DNA of 64,000 bases from contig JBJTOK010000062.1 in assembly GCA_046074525.1 (NCBI GenBank), forward strand, positions 1-64,000, written 5' to 3'. A program made the position numbers and the translations under genes. The notes below the pieces were generated by a model, which ran no database searches, was not told the DNA's origin, and was given only the letters and a program-made list of their open reading frames with translations. Below are positions 35,401 through 43,683 of the stretch, one piece after another (the stretch's first letter is position 1; each line of letters starts with the position of its first letter). Source of the stretch: JAHEZL01 sp046074525. Lineage in GTDB: Bacteria > Bacteroidota > Bacteroidia > Flavobacteriales_C > GCA-002722245.

Positions 35401-35989
35401 ACTCACCGAGCCCATCCAGATTGGCTTTCCTTAAATCGGTTTCATAAAAATAATCCCTGCTCAGCACCACAGCGTTTACAGCATTTGGCGAACTTTGGGG
35501 CAAACTCTTAACCGACCCTTCACTCCAATAATAGTATGGCTTTCCTAAGGCATCCACCATATCACCTTTGGAGTTAAACTCAAAAGTTTCTAAACCAATG
35601 GAAGTATAAGGATGAAGGATTTTGCCACGCACGAGATGTTCCCAATTATAGAAACCGTATACTGAAATGGCATTGAGGGAAGTCTGGAAATTAAGATGGT
35701 TGCCCGTACGCTGGTTACCGGTAATGGTACCATTCATATAGGTAAATCCAACATCAAGAAAAGAATATAACTTCCTTGATGCATCGAAGGTAATACCTAG
35801 CTGTCCGACATACGGTGAGCTTGCTCCCGAGTTATTGATTTCGCCCTGATAGTTAAAAACACCTGAGCCTATGCCTATCTGGAGAGGAGATTCTTTGATA
35901 ATCCCATCTTGTGCAGAAACACTAAAACCTGCCGTTACTAAGAGCAGGGTTAAAAAAAACTGTTTGATTCTTCCTTTAATCAAAAGCAC
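32432..35989 (-). CDS. Outer-membrane beta-barrel protein with a long SPOR-like repeat array
   Basis: A 1185-residue protein with signal peptide (cleavage near SVSAQD). Residues about 25-285 look like an outer-membrane barrel. Residues about 285-345 hold calcium-binding thrombospondin-3-type DxDxDGxxD repeats (RDRDNDGIIDFYDRC, DTDLDGIGDYKD). The rest contains eight units of 70-90 residues of SPOR type, each opening with a YxVQxG-like strand and closing with an AFVxxY-like strand. SPOR domains bind glycan strands stripped of peptides, so the protein may tie the outer membrane to the wall (inference). There is no ATG near the N-terminus; the start is GTG at 35989 or TTG at 35983. Confidence 0.7.
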   Translation of the reverse strand: MLLIKGRIKQFFLTLLLVTAGFSVSAQDGIIKESPLQIGIGSGVFNYQGEINNSGASSPYVGQLGITFDASRKLYSFLDVGFTYMNGTITGNQRTGNHLNFQTSLNAISVYGFYNWEHLVRGKILHPYTSIGLETFEFNSKGDMVDALGKPYYYWSEGSVKSLPQSSPNAVNAVVLSRDYFYETDLRKANLDGLGEYSQVSFAIPIGAGVVFNISERFHLRMGTSFHYTFTDLIDNVSTAGTGARQGKPGNDYYFFNSLSLHYDWFTSAPAGKKGFDFVDYFALDMRDRDNDGIIDFYDRCLGTPAGVAVDSNGCAIDTDLDGIGDYKDKQASRDSAYVDSNGVEMTDADYMNWYRRFIDSVDIPVDVRNKMNLANKKKGVVYRVLVHDQYKIPEEHIEKFLAQPDLISALNKDNQTLYLVGQFGELEEAKARQKQLLEQKFPMAKIMVQKGSDFITLEEYEKEGGEDAEKLKNVEGQYAVQLGNTAADANLEEKSKFYKGKEEVKTIKGDKNSTDYVVGSFTDHVEAIQALGDVDKKLFPNAKVVKVKDGKIVTDKDSTFFEKPKPKTVNPLEELEGKYVVKAGKITDKTTAEEKKKLESLPDSKIIENADGTKDVLVGKYEDQNTGKQGEKDLKTKGLAKAELMKVEGGQLKKPAPELKEGEYAVKVGTINKNTSAEEKKKLEAIPNSKIIENADGTKDVVLGTYKSMENATKTLTDSKKNGFTSSELMKVENGKLKSASGKEEGKDMPKDTPKDTIEEPKNDLAGKYTVKVGEFDKGASGEEMNKLLSISDVQSTAMSNPERTLMTAGKYDTQEEAKKRATQLNEQGFATEIVKFDKDGKNVQNIPGTKSAAKQTEVSTQAVVYRVQLGAFRNKVSPNAFRGVKVISFEGKDKLFRYATGSFESYKQAQEHKTKMREQGFSDAFVAAYKDGDRVPITDLVKPDEFIRVESSPEKTTPEKIVPKTEVEKEIVEKKVHEQKAPAKDSAVIYKVQVAAVAVASGQSEEAKKIPELQIEVANDYRRYLSGSFTNFNDAVKRKEEMVKAGYPGAYVVSYQNGKRVSVTPTVDENTIRPSEIENTKSSQDTGKVDVSTLKIHVQVGLFAGEVPADVKAIFATIPDLKTETTPQGLKRYTAGEFKNPAEAAAYKESLKAKGLKDAFLIAFYNGIKINLATAMNYYERRR

Positions 35990-36211
35990 AACAAGTTAAA
36001 TTACAAGCGTTTATCACAACTTTCCTGCGTTTTACGCTCAGTCGTTAATTTGGTTCTAATTTATAGAAATTCGAAACAACGATGCAGTTTAAATGAACCA
36101 AGAGTTCACAATCGATAGTTAGTAACTAGGTTAACGGAAGGTTTTCAGGGGATAGGTTTCCCAATCGGAGGGGATGACCCACGCCTTGAAAAACATAAGA
36201 AATTGAAACAC

Positions 36212-36241
36212 AAAAAAAAGCCCCGTCGGCTGGACGGAGCT
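36212..36241 (-). terminator. Rho-independent terminator after the zinc-ribbon gene
   Basis: On the minus strand a 12-bp stem (AAAAGCTCCGTC / GACGGGGCTTTT, one G-T pair) with a CAGCC loop is followed by eight T residues. It begins about 20 bp after the stop of the minus-strand zinc-ribbon gene and also separates it from the SPOR-repeat gene. The remaining 35990-36211 interval shows no gene. Confidence 0.88.
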
Positions 36242-36262
36242 TTTCCTATTTCATTCAGAATA

Positions 36263-37057
36263 TTAATCCTGTTCTACTTCTTTTACAGGAGCTTTTTCTT
36301 CAATACCAGCCAATTCCTGGTCGATCAAAATTCTTCCGCAGTGCTCGCACACGATGATTTTCTTTCTCATACGGATATCCATTTGTCTTTGTGGCGGGAT
36401 TTTATTGAAGCAACCTCCGCAAGCATCTCTTTCTACAGATACAACAACGAGTCCGTTGCGTGAATTGCTTCTGATTCTTTTATATGCGATGAGCAATCTT
36501 TCTTCAATCAAAGCTTCCGCTTTTTTAGAAGCCTTCATCAGGTCCTGCTCTTCTTTCTGTGTTTCATTAACGATTTCGTCGAGTTCTTTCTGCTTTCTCT
36601 TGAGATCATCTTTTCTCATGTCCAGCACTTTCTTCGCCTCAGCAATCACTTCTTTTTTAGAATCGATAGTAGCACCGAACTCCTTGATTCTTTTTTGAGA
36701 CAACTGGATTTCCAGGTTCTGGAACTCGATTTCTTTAGATAAAGAATCGTACTCCCTGTTGTTTCTTACTTTGGCTTGCTGAGCTTCGTATTTCTTGATG
36801 AGGGCCTCAGCGTCTTTAATGGTATTTTTCTTAGCAGCGATTTCCTTGTCCATAGCCTTACCTTCTTCAGTAAGGTTCACCACTCTGGTTTCCAAACCGA
36901 TCAGCTCATCTTCAAGGTCTCTAACTTCCAGGGGAAGCTCACCGCGGATAATTTTGATTTTATCAATTTTTGAATCTATCTGCTGAAGATTGTACAGTGC
37001 TGCAAGCTTGCTTTCTACTGTAGCTTCCTTACTTCCTGCTGATGTTGCCTTTGCCAT
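36263..37057 (-). CDS. C4 zinc-ribbon coiled-coil protein (CT398/HP0958 type)
   Basis: A 264-residue cytoplasmic protein. Residues about 15-190 form a long antiparallel coiled coil rich in Lys and Glu (heptads such as ALIKKYEAQQAKVRNNREY). The C-terminal zinc ribbon has two CxxC pairs, ACGGC and VCEHC. Relatives bind nucleic acid or act as adaptors (HP0958 influences sigma-54 and flagellar mRNA), but the role in Bacteroidota is unknown. It lies 3 bp downstream of the Nif3-like gene; the same pair occurs together in many genomes. Confidence 0.85.
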   Translation of the reverse strand: MAKATSAGSKEATVESKLAALYNLQQIDSKIDKIKIIRGELPLEVRDLEDELIGLETRVVNLTEEGKAMDKEIAAKKNTIKDAEALIKKYEAQQAKVRNNREYDSLSKEIEFQNLEIQLSQKRIKEFGATIDSKKEVIAEAKKVLDMRKDDLKRKQKELDEIVNETQKEEQDLMKASKKAEALIEERLLIAYKRIRSNSRNGLVVVSVERDACGGCFNKIPPQRQMDIRMRKKIIVCEHCGRILIDQELAGIEEKAPVKEVEQD

Positions 37058-37060
37058 AGT

Positions 37061-37840
37061 TTATAAATAGTTTACCGGATTCGTATTAATTTTCGATAAA
37101 TGGAGAGCAAAAGTAGGGAATTTTTCCCTAAGAAACTCACAAATTAGCTCTTTGGTAAATTTTTCTGCTTCGTAGTGACCAATATCGGCAATAACAATGC
37201 GCTTTTCAGCATCAAAAAACTGGTGGTATTTAAAATCAGAAGTGATGAAAATATCGGCCCCCTGTTCAATGGCGTCTTTGAGTAAAAAGCTGCCTGAACC
37301 ACCACAAACGGCAATCTTCGACACTTTATCTTTTAAAATATTGGTGTAACGCAATGATCCGCCAAAAATAGCCTTTACTTCCAGGAGGAAAGATTTAGTA
37401 TCGGTCGTGGTTTCCAACTCCCCTATCATTCCCGATCCTACCTGATCCAGGCCACGCTTAGCTTGTAAAATCTGAAGGTTTTGCAACTTAAGCAAAGCTC
37501 CAATTTTAGCATTCACCCCGTGCGCCACATTATCAAGATTGGTATGAATAGCGTAAATAGCGATGTCGTGCTTTATCGCCTTCATTACCGTTCTTTCTAT
37601 ATAAGAAGCACCGGTCAGTCGCTTTAATCCTGAAAAAATAATAGGATGATGCGCTATAACCAGGTTCGCGCCAATAGCCATCGCCTCCTCCACTACCTCT
37701 TCGGTACAATCGAGGGAAATCAAAACACTTTTTACCTCAGCCTGGGGATTTCCTACCAACAATCCTGAGTTATCATAGCTTTCCTGGTAAGATGGCGGCG
37801 CCCATTCTTCCAGCATTTTCATTATATCCTTAACTATCAT
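37061..37840 (-). CDS. Nif3/YbgI-type dinuclear metal protein, short form
   Basis: A 259-residue protein with the metal-site motifs of the family: LVIAHHPIIFSG, YAIHTNLDNVAHGVN and, near the C-terminus, IADIGHYEAEKF. It lacks the CutA-like insert of about 110 residues found in the longer Gram-positive and many Bacteroidota versions, so it corresponds to the YbgI form. Some members have GTP cyclohydrolase I-like annotation without proof. It overlaps the upstream phosphorylase by 4 bp (ATGA) and leads into the zinc-ribbon gene. Confidence 0.85.
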   Translation of the reverse strand: MIVKDIMKMLEEWAPPSYQESYDNSGLLVGNPQAEVKSVLISLDCTEEVVEEAMAIGANLVIAHHPIIFSGLKRLTGASYIERTVMKAIKHDIAIYAIHTNLDNVAHGVNAKIGALLKLQNLQILQAKRGLDQVGSGMIGELETTTDTKSFLLEVKAIFGGSLRYTNILKDKVSKIAVCGGSGSFLLKDAIEQGADIFITSDFKYHQFFDAEKRIVIADIGHYEAEKFTKELICEFLREKFPTFALHLSKINTNPVNYL

Positions 37841-38643
37841 TGTAAAGAGATTAATTTTTTGATTAAGGTAGTCAGCTTTGGCTCAGCCTTCACAGCAATA
37901 GCGATGATTTCCTGCAGCGAAACCAGTTCAATTTCACCATAGCAAATATCAGTGATGATGGAGCAGGCAAAGCAAGGGAGCCCCATATGGCGCGCGGCAA
38001 TGATTTCGGGGATAGTCGACATCCCCACTACATCGGCACCGATAGTGCGCAGGTATTTATATTCGGCAGGCGTTTCCAGCATCGGTCCGGGCACACCAAC
38101 GTACACACCGTTGCGGGTTAAAATCCCCTCCTTATGTGCCAGGGCATTGGCATCGGCAATCATTTTGCGGTCGTAGGGCGCGCTCATATCGGGAAAGCGC
38201 GGCCCCAGTTCATCAATGTTTTTCCCCACCAGCGGATTGCCGGGAAAGAGATTGATATGGTCGTTAATAATGAATAAATCTCCTTTCCGGAAAGCCGGAT
38301 TCATACCTCCACAAGCATTGGAAACAAAGAGTTTTTTGATGCCCAGAAGCTTCATCACCCTTACCGGAAACACAATTTCTTCCATGGAATAGCCTTCATA
38401 ATAATGGAAGCGCCCCTGCATGGCCACCACATTTTTACCATTTAGCTTACCAAAGATGAGCTTGCCCGAATGACTCTCCACCGTCGATACGGGGAAATTC
38501 GGCAGATCCCCGTAAGAAAAGGCCTGCACTACTTCTATTTCCTTTACCAGTCCGCCCAAACCGGTACCAAGGATAATCCCGAAATCGGGGACAAAATCAG
38601 TGGCCGCTTGTATGAATTTTACTGTTTTCTGAATTTTCAACAT
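37837..38643 (-). CDS. Purine nucleoside phosphorylase, trimeric class
   Basis: A 268-residue enzyme cleaving inosine and guanosine with phosphate. Family blocks: GIILGTGLGGL, the phosphate site SHSGKLIFG, MQGRFHYYEGY, VSNACGGMNP, and GVYVGVPGPMLETPAEYKYL with the base-binding glutamate, then DVVGMSTIPEIIAARHMG. The ATG at 38643 is preferred; longer in-frame starts (38661, 38682) would deepen the overlap with lpxK, which is already 47 bp. Its stop overlaps the Nif3-like start. Confidence 0.9.
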   Translation of the reverse strand: MLKIQKTVKFIQAATDFVPDFGIILGTGLGGLVKEIEVVQAFSYGDLPNFPVSTVESHSGKLIFGKLNGKNVVAMQGRFHYYEGYSMEEIVFPVRVMKLLGIKKLFVSNACGGMNPAFRKGDLFIINDHINLFPGNPLVGKNIDELGPRFPDMSAPYDRKMIADANALAHKEGILTRNGVYVGVPGPMLETPAEYKYLRTIGADVVGMSTIPEIIAARHMGLPCFACSIITDICYGEIELVSLQEIIAIAVKAEPKLTTLIKKLISLQ

Positions 38644-39685
38644 AATGGAGGACTTGCTCATCGAAGGAGTTTTTTTCGTCATGGAATTTTATTTCAATAG
38701 GGAGATAAAACAAAGGGAGATCGGCAATGCTTTCCAGCGCCGGATTTTCCATCAGCCGCACTGCATCTTTTTCGGTGGTGATGATGACCTTTTTATTCGA
38801 CAACAGGTTTCTGTACGACGAAGACATTTTCTTCAGGTCTTCTTCCGAAAAATTATAATGATCGGGAAACTTCATTTCCTGTACCTCCCTGCAATTGTCG
38901 GAAAGATACACCAGTAAAGGTGCCGAATTGGCAATGCCCGTCACTAGCAAAACTTTATACTCTGACAATTTAAAATCGGCCCCCAGTTTTTGAGCCCCAG
39001 CATTGATCGGCTTCAGATTCTGGTATTGTATATAAGAGAAATACAAACGCTGATTCCCCATCGGCGCCACCACTTCGATAAAGCGTCTTTTCTCCATCGG
39101 TGAAAGGAATTTGGGAGCCTTGGTGAGGATAATAATATCGGCTCTTCGCTGACCGCTTTTCCATTCACGAAGCGTACCCGAAGGCAGCATGAAATCAGGT
39201 TCCTGAAGATAATTGTAATCGATCAAAAGAATATTGAGTCCGGCCCTTACCCATCTGTGCTGATAGGCGTCATCCAGCAAAATAACTCCTGGAGCGCTTT
39301 CCTTATTTAACAAAACATGAATGGCATCAGCTCTTTTTTCACATACAGTGACCAGCACATCTGGAAAATTCATTTTGAATTGCTTAGGCTCATCCCCTGC
39401 TTCTTCCACCAGTGATGAAGCATTCAGCTCAAGAAAACCCTTGGTTTTTCTTTTGTACCCCCTGCTCACGGTGGCTACCTTGTATTGCTGATGCAACAAG
39501 GCTATTAAATATTGAATATGAGGCGATTTCCCGGTGCCGCCTGCAGTAAGATTTCCTACTGCAATTACAGGAACATCAAAGCTTTCGGAAGAAAGTATCT
39601 TCCAATCGAATAATTTATTGCGTAAGCCTGCCAGGCAACCATAGAAGAAGGATAGCGGCAATAAAAGAATCCTGAGTAAAAGCAT
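38597..39685 (-). CDS. lpxK: Tetraacyldisaccharide 4'-kinase
   Basis: A 362-residue membrane-associated kinase that phosphorylates the lipid A precursor at the 4' position. Visible are the N-terminal hydrophobic segment, the P-loop VGNLTAGGTGKSPH, VSRGYKRKTKGF, the ILLDDAYQHRWV block with catalytic residues, and the late TTEKDAVRL. It confirms a lipid A-bearing outer membrane. A near-consensus -7 box (TACCTTTA) ends four bases before its ATG. It heads the lpxK-PNP-Nif3-zinc-ribbon operon. Confidence 0.92.
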   Translation of the reverse strand: MLLLRILLLPLSFFYGCLAGLRNKLFDWKILSSESFDVPVIAVGNLTAGGTGKSPHIQYLIALLHQQYKVATVSRGYKRKTKGFLELNASSLVEEAGDEPKQFKMNFPDVLVTVCEKRADAIHVLLNKESAPGVILLDDAYQHRWVRAGLNILLIDYNYLQEPDFMLPSGTLREWKSGQRRADIIILTKAPKFLSPMEKRRFIEVVAPMGNQRLYFSYIQYQNLKPINAGAQKLGADFKLSEYKVLLVTGIANSAPLLVYLSDNCREVQEMKFPDHYNFSEEDLKKMSSSYRNLLSNKKVIITTEKDAVRLMENPALESIADLPLFYLPIEIKFHDEKNSFDEQVLHYVENSENSKIHTSGH

Positions 39686-39964
39686 GGTTTAAAGGTAGTA
39701 ATTTATATGCATGTAATTTCAGATTACGCAGGTCGGCTGCGAAACTGCTTTACTCTGTAAACTATATCAAATCACAATTTCTACTTTTTTTATTTAGCCC
39801 TCTTACATGTTTTCCGCTCAGTTTAATCTGAAAGCACTAACAACAGTGCCTTTCACACAAACAACAACACACCTGCAATAAAAAAAATTTGCTTTTCGAA
39901 GCACATTATTGTATATTTTACACTTTAATAAGAATAGGGGGCAACTTTTGTAAAACAAGGTAAA

Positions 39965-42900
39965 ATGAAAATAACATTACACCTCACCTACCTCTTTTTT
40001 ATCCTGGTTCTCTTACTGGTGCTGATGGATCTTTCAGCATACGGTCAGAGAGTTGGTACCAGCGCTTATGTAAAAGGCAACAACATTGAAATTGGAGTTG
40101 ATGGCGACGGCGGCTTTGAAGGCGTTGACATCTATATATCTCCTGCTCCGGCTGGAATGCACTACCGTTCCAACACAAAGTACTTCGGTTTTGTCGCCAA
40201 TCCACAAAAAAACAATTGGGCTTCCTACGATGGCGATTTCTTCACCCCTGGCGCACCCCGTAATGGTTGGGGGATTGAGATTCCGGCCTCTAACATAAAA
40301 AGGAATAATAATCGCTCACTCGCCCCCGATATTACAGGGACAATTACCGAATGGAAACAGACTTACGACTGCATCTCCACAACATGGGAAGGAACGTCTT
40401 CGGGACTTAAAATATCGGTGAATTATTTTCTTCAGGAAAACGACCTGTTTTATACCACTACCATTACTATCACTAACAATACCGGCAGCGATATTCCTGA
40501 AATGTTTTATTACCGCACTCTTGATCCCGACAACAACGTTATCCAAAACAATTCCTACTCTACTGATAATACCATTGAAAGTCAGCCTGGCTCCGATGCC
40601 TGCAATGTCGCACTGGTCAGTGCTCAACAATCCATGCCATGGGTGTCTTATCTCGGACTCGCGGGAATTGGTGCCGACTGGAAAGTTGGCTACGGGGGTG
40701 TTGGCAATGCAGATGGCTCCGATATGTGGAACGGCAGTTTCCTTTTCACACAAACAGCAGGATCCGTTCATTCCGGCGACGAAGAAATTTACATCGCCAA
40801 CCGCATCCAGAATCTGGCAGCCGGAAAAACGGCCACTATCCGTTTCGTGGTGATTCTCTCCGCAACCGATGCCGCGAAAGCCATCAATAATCTTGTAAAG
40901 CTGGTTTATCCGGGCTCGGCCAACAATGTATCTTCTGTCTGCACTCCTTATATAGATACAGTAAAAGCTTGTCAGGGCGCTCTTACTCCTATCCAGATCC
41001 AGGGCGCAATCACCAATAATTTCACGTGGACCTGGAGTCCTACCACCGACATCACCATCATTCGCCAGGACAGCGTTAATATCAATCCCCAATCCAATAT
41101 TACTTATACCATTACGGGCACCCCCATTAACTCCTGCTTTCAACCCATTGCCATGTCATTTGCACTGAAGGTCCTGCCTTCGGCAACGACTACGGTGCCC
41201 AATGACATTGTCGTCTGCCATGGAAGCTCGGTTCCTATCGGGAACTTTACTAATGTTACGGGGGCGACTTTCAACTGGACGAATTCCAATGCCGATATCG
41301 GGCTCGCCGCCAGCGGCAGCGGAAATACACCAGCCTTTATTGCTGTGAATTCCACCTCATCACAGCAAAGCAGCGTGATTACAGTTACTGCTAATTTAGC
41401 AGGGGCCTGTACCGGCGGACCGAAATCTTACAACATTACCGTCAATCCCAAACCGAAACTCAACATCACGGATCCTTCAGGAGTTTGTCTGCCTGCAACT
41501 ATCGATCTCACCAAATCCTCGATTACACAAGGAAGTGACGCAGGATTAACACTCACATACTGGACTGATGCGGCGGCAACAACCTCACTTAGCTCTCCAT
41601 CAACACTGAATAACGGCGGCACTTTTTACATCAAAGGCACTTCTGCTGCCGGCTGCGAAAGTGTGAAACCTGTAACTGTAGTTGTAAACACAGCTCCCGC
41701 CTTAGTTGTCACGAATCCAACAGCCGTTTGCCAACCACAAACCATCGATATTACAGCGGCTTCCATCAGTGCCGGAAGCACAAACATAAATACCTTGAGT
41801 TACTGGACTGATGCGGCGGCGAATTCATCACTGACAAATTCATCAGCGATTAGCGCTAGCGGAATCTATTATATTAAAGCCACTTCTGCTGATGGCTGCA
41901 GCGAAATAAAACCCGTTAGCGTGAGCATTAACAACACGCCCACCCTGGTCATTACAAATCCTGCTGCCGTGTGCGCACCTTTAACCATCAACCTTAGTGA
42001 TCCTTCTGTCACCGCAGGAAGCAGTAAGGGAACTTTAAGTTATTGGACCGATGCCGCCGCGACTTCTTCACTCAACTCTTTTTCCGCACTAAATAACGGC
42101 GGAGTTTTCTACATCAAGCTCTCGTCTGATGCGGGCTGTGAAAGCATAAAACCCGTAACAGCAGTAGTGAATAGCTCGCCTTCTTTAGTTGTTACAAATC
42201 CCGCCGCTGTTTGTCAACCACAAACCATCGATCTTACAGCTTCCTCCGTCAGCGCCGGAAGCAGCAACGTAAATGTACTGAGCTACTGGACTGACGCAGC
42301 GGCCAGCTCCACTTTAGTGAATTCTTCCGCAATCAGCAACAGCGGAACCTATTACATCAAGGCGACTTCCACTGATGGCTGCAGCGAAATCAAAGCCGTT
42401 ACGGCAACTGTTAACGCCATGCCTTCACTGATGATTCACGATCCAGCGGCGGTATGCACACCTCAAACTATCGACCTTACCAAAAACGCTGTCACTGCAG
42501 GAAGCAGCAACGTTGCTTCATTGAGTTACTGGGAAGACGCAGATGCTACAACAGCGCTTACTTCCGCCAGTGCTATCGACCACACAAACACTTATTACAT
42601 CAAAGCCACTTCCGACAAAGGATGCACTGCAGTTAAGGCAGTGAACAGCATTATCTCCCCTTCGCCACAAATCGACTTCGTCAAAGACATCCATTCGGGC
42701 TGTGCACCACAATGCTTCGATTTTCATAACGTAACTCTGCTTCCATCCAACCAGGCCGTCATCAGCTCGTGGAAATGGGAATTCGGCGACGGACAAAAAA
42801 GCAATGAAATGAATCCGCAACATTGCTTCACTTCAGCCGGAAAATATGATATCTCCTTCACTGCCCTAAGCGATAATGGCTGCTCCTTTTCTGTAGACGT

Positions 42901-43447
42901 TTCTAACATGGTAACCATCTTTGACAATCCCGAAGCCGATTTCACAGCTCCTTCGGCAAGCATTACTAATCCTGTAGTATTGTTTAGCGATCAATCGAAA
43001 AACGCTGCAGAATGGCGCTGGAACTTCGGTGAAAACACTTCTGGCAGCGCCATGCAAAATCCCGAGCACAGCTACGCCGATACCGGCTATTACTGTGTGA
43101 AACTGACTATAGCCAACAGCCAGGGCTGCAAAGACAGCTTGGAAAAGTGCTTGACTATTTTCCCTGAAACCCGATTCTTTATTCCGAATTCATTTTCTCC
43201 TAACCAGGATGGCGTGAACGATTATTTCTTCAGTCAGGGGGCATATCTGGACGAGTACGAAATGATCATCTTCAACCGATGGGGAAACAAAGTTTTTGAA
43301 AGCAACAACATGTCGGATGGCTGGAACGGCCGAATGAATAACAATGGAGACTTGGTACAACAAGATGTGTATGTTTATCTCGTCAGATTTAAAGATGCAA
43401 AGAAACAATTGCAGCAGTATACAGGATCGGTGACGGTGATCCAATAA
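39965..43447 (+). CDS. Giant CHU_C (type B T9SS) surface protein with internal Ig-like repeats
   Basis: A 1160-residue exported protein. A signal peptide ends near AYGQ. An N-terminal region of about 300 residues that I do not recognise follows (VDIYISPAPAGMHY ... IRFVVILSATDAAKAINNLV). Then come a PKD-like segment to about residue 495, five cysteine-bearing repeats of about 80 residues (VCxPxTIDLT ... LSYWTDAAA ... YYIKATSxDGC), and two PKD domains (WKWEFGDGQKS, WRWNFGENTS). Last is a CHU_C/gliding-motility sorting domain (FIPNSFSPNQDGVNDYF ... WNGRMNNNGDLV). It is probably an adhesin anchored through T9SS. Confidence 0.85.
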   Translation: MKITLHLTYLFFILVLLLVLMDLSAYGQRVGTSAYVKGNNIEIGVDGDGGFEGVDIYISPAPAGMHYRSNTKYFGFVANPQKNNWASYDGDFFTPGAPRNGWGIEIPASNIKRNNNRSLAPDITGTITEWKQTYDCISTTWEGTSSGLKISVNYFLQENDLFYTTTITITNNTGSDIPEMFYYRTLDPDNNVIQNNSYSTDNTIESQPGSDACNVALVSAQQSMPWVSYLGLAGIGADWKVGYGGVGNADGSDMWNGSFLFTQTAGSVHSGDEEIYIANRIQNLAAGKTATIRFVVILSATDAAKAINNLVKLVYPGSANNVSSVCTPYIDTVKACQGALTPIQIQGAITNNFTWTWSPTTDITIIRQDSVNINPQSNITYTITGTPINSCFQPIAMSFALKVLPSATTTVPNDIVVCHGSSVPIGNFTNVTGATFNWTNSNADIGLAASGSGNTPAFIAVNSTSSQQSSVITVTANLAGACTGGPKSYNITVNPKPKLNITDPSGVCLPATIDLTKSSITQGSDAGLTLTYWTDAAATTSLSSPSTLNNGGTFYIKGTSAAGCESVKPVTVVVNTAPALVVTNPTAVCQPQTIDITAASISAGSTNINTLSYWTDAAANSSLTNSSAISASGIYYIKATSADGCSEIKPVSVSINNTPTLVITNPAAVCAPLTINLSDPSVTAGSSKGTLSYWTDAAATSSLNSFSALNNGGVFYIKLSSDAGCESIKPVTAVVNSSPSLVVTNPAAVCQPQTIDLTASSVSAGSSNVNVLSYWTDAAASSTLVNSSAISNSGTYYIKATSTDGCSEIKAVTATVNAMPSLMIHDPAAVCTPQTIDLTKNAVTAGSSNVASLSYWEDADATTALTSASAIDHTNTYYIKATSDKGCTAVKAVNSIISPSPQIDFVKDIHSGCAPQCFDFHNVTLLPSNQAVISSWKWEFGDGQKSNEMNPQHCFTSAGKYDISFTALSDNGCSFSVDVSNMVTIFDNPEADFTAPSASITNPVVLFSDQSKNAAEWRWNFGENTSGSAMQNPEHSYADTGYYCVKLTIANSQGCKDSLEKCLTIFPETRFFIPNSFSPNQDGVNDYFFSQGAYLDEYEMIIFNRWGNKVFESNNMSDGWNGRMNNNGDLVQQDVYVYLVRFKDAKKQLQQYTGSVTVIQ

Positions 43448-43454
43448 TCAAAAA

Positions 43455-43488
43455 AGTGGCGATAGATCTAGGCTAATCTATCGCCACT
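43455..43488. terminator. Strong hairpin after the CHU_C gene
   Basis: A perfect 13-bp stem (AGTGGCGATAGAT / ATCTATCGCCACT, 43455-43467 and 43476-43488) with an 8-base loop lies 7 bp after the CHU_C stop. A T-run follows only in the minus-strand reading, so it could end transcripts of the convergent lipoprotein gene (about 200 bp away) as well as blocking the CHU_C transcript. Confidence 0.65.
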
Positions 43489-43683
43489 GCTTACACCTAC
43501 TCATCCACCACGAACTTTCTCATCTTATCCAAAATGAAAAATATTTTTACTAGAAATACCAACTTTCTAATTCGTTACATTTTTTCAATTAATGTCGGAA
43601 AAAGGAAAAGGTCACCCGAGGTATGTTATTTTTTTTCAAGTGAATTAAGACCGAAGCTCCGACTTAACCCATCCATGAAAAAA

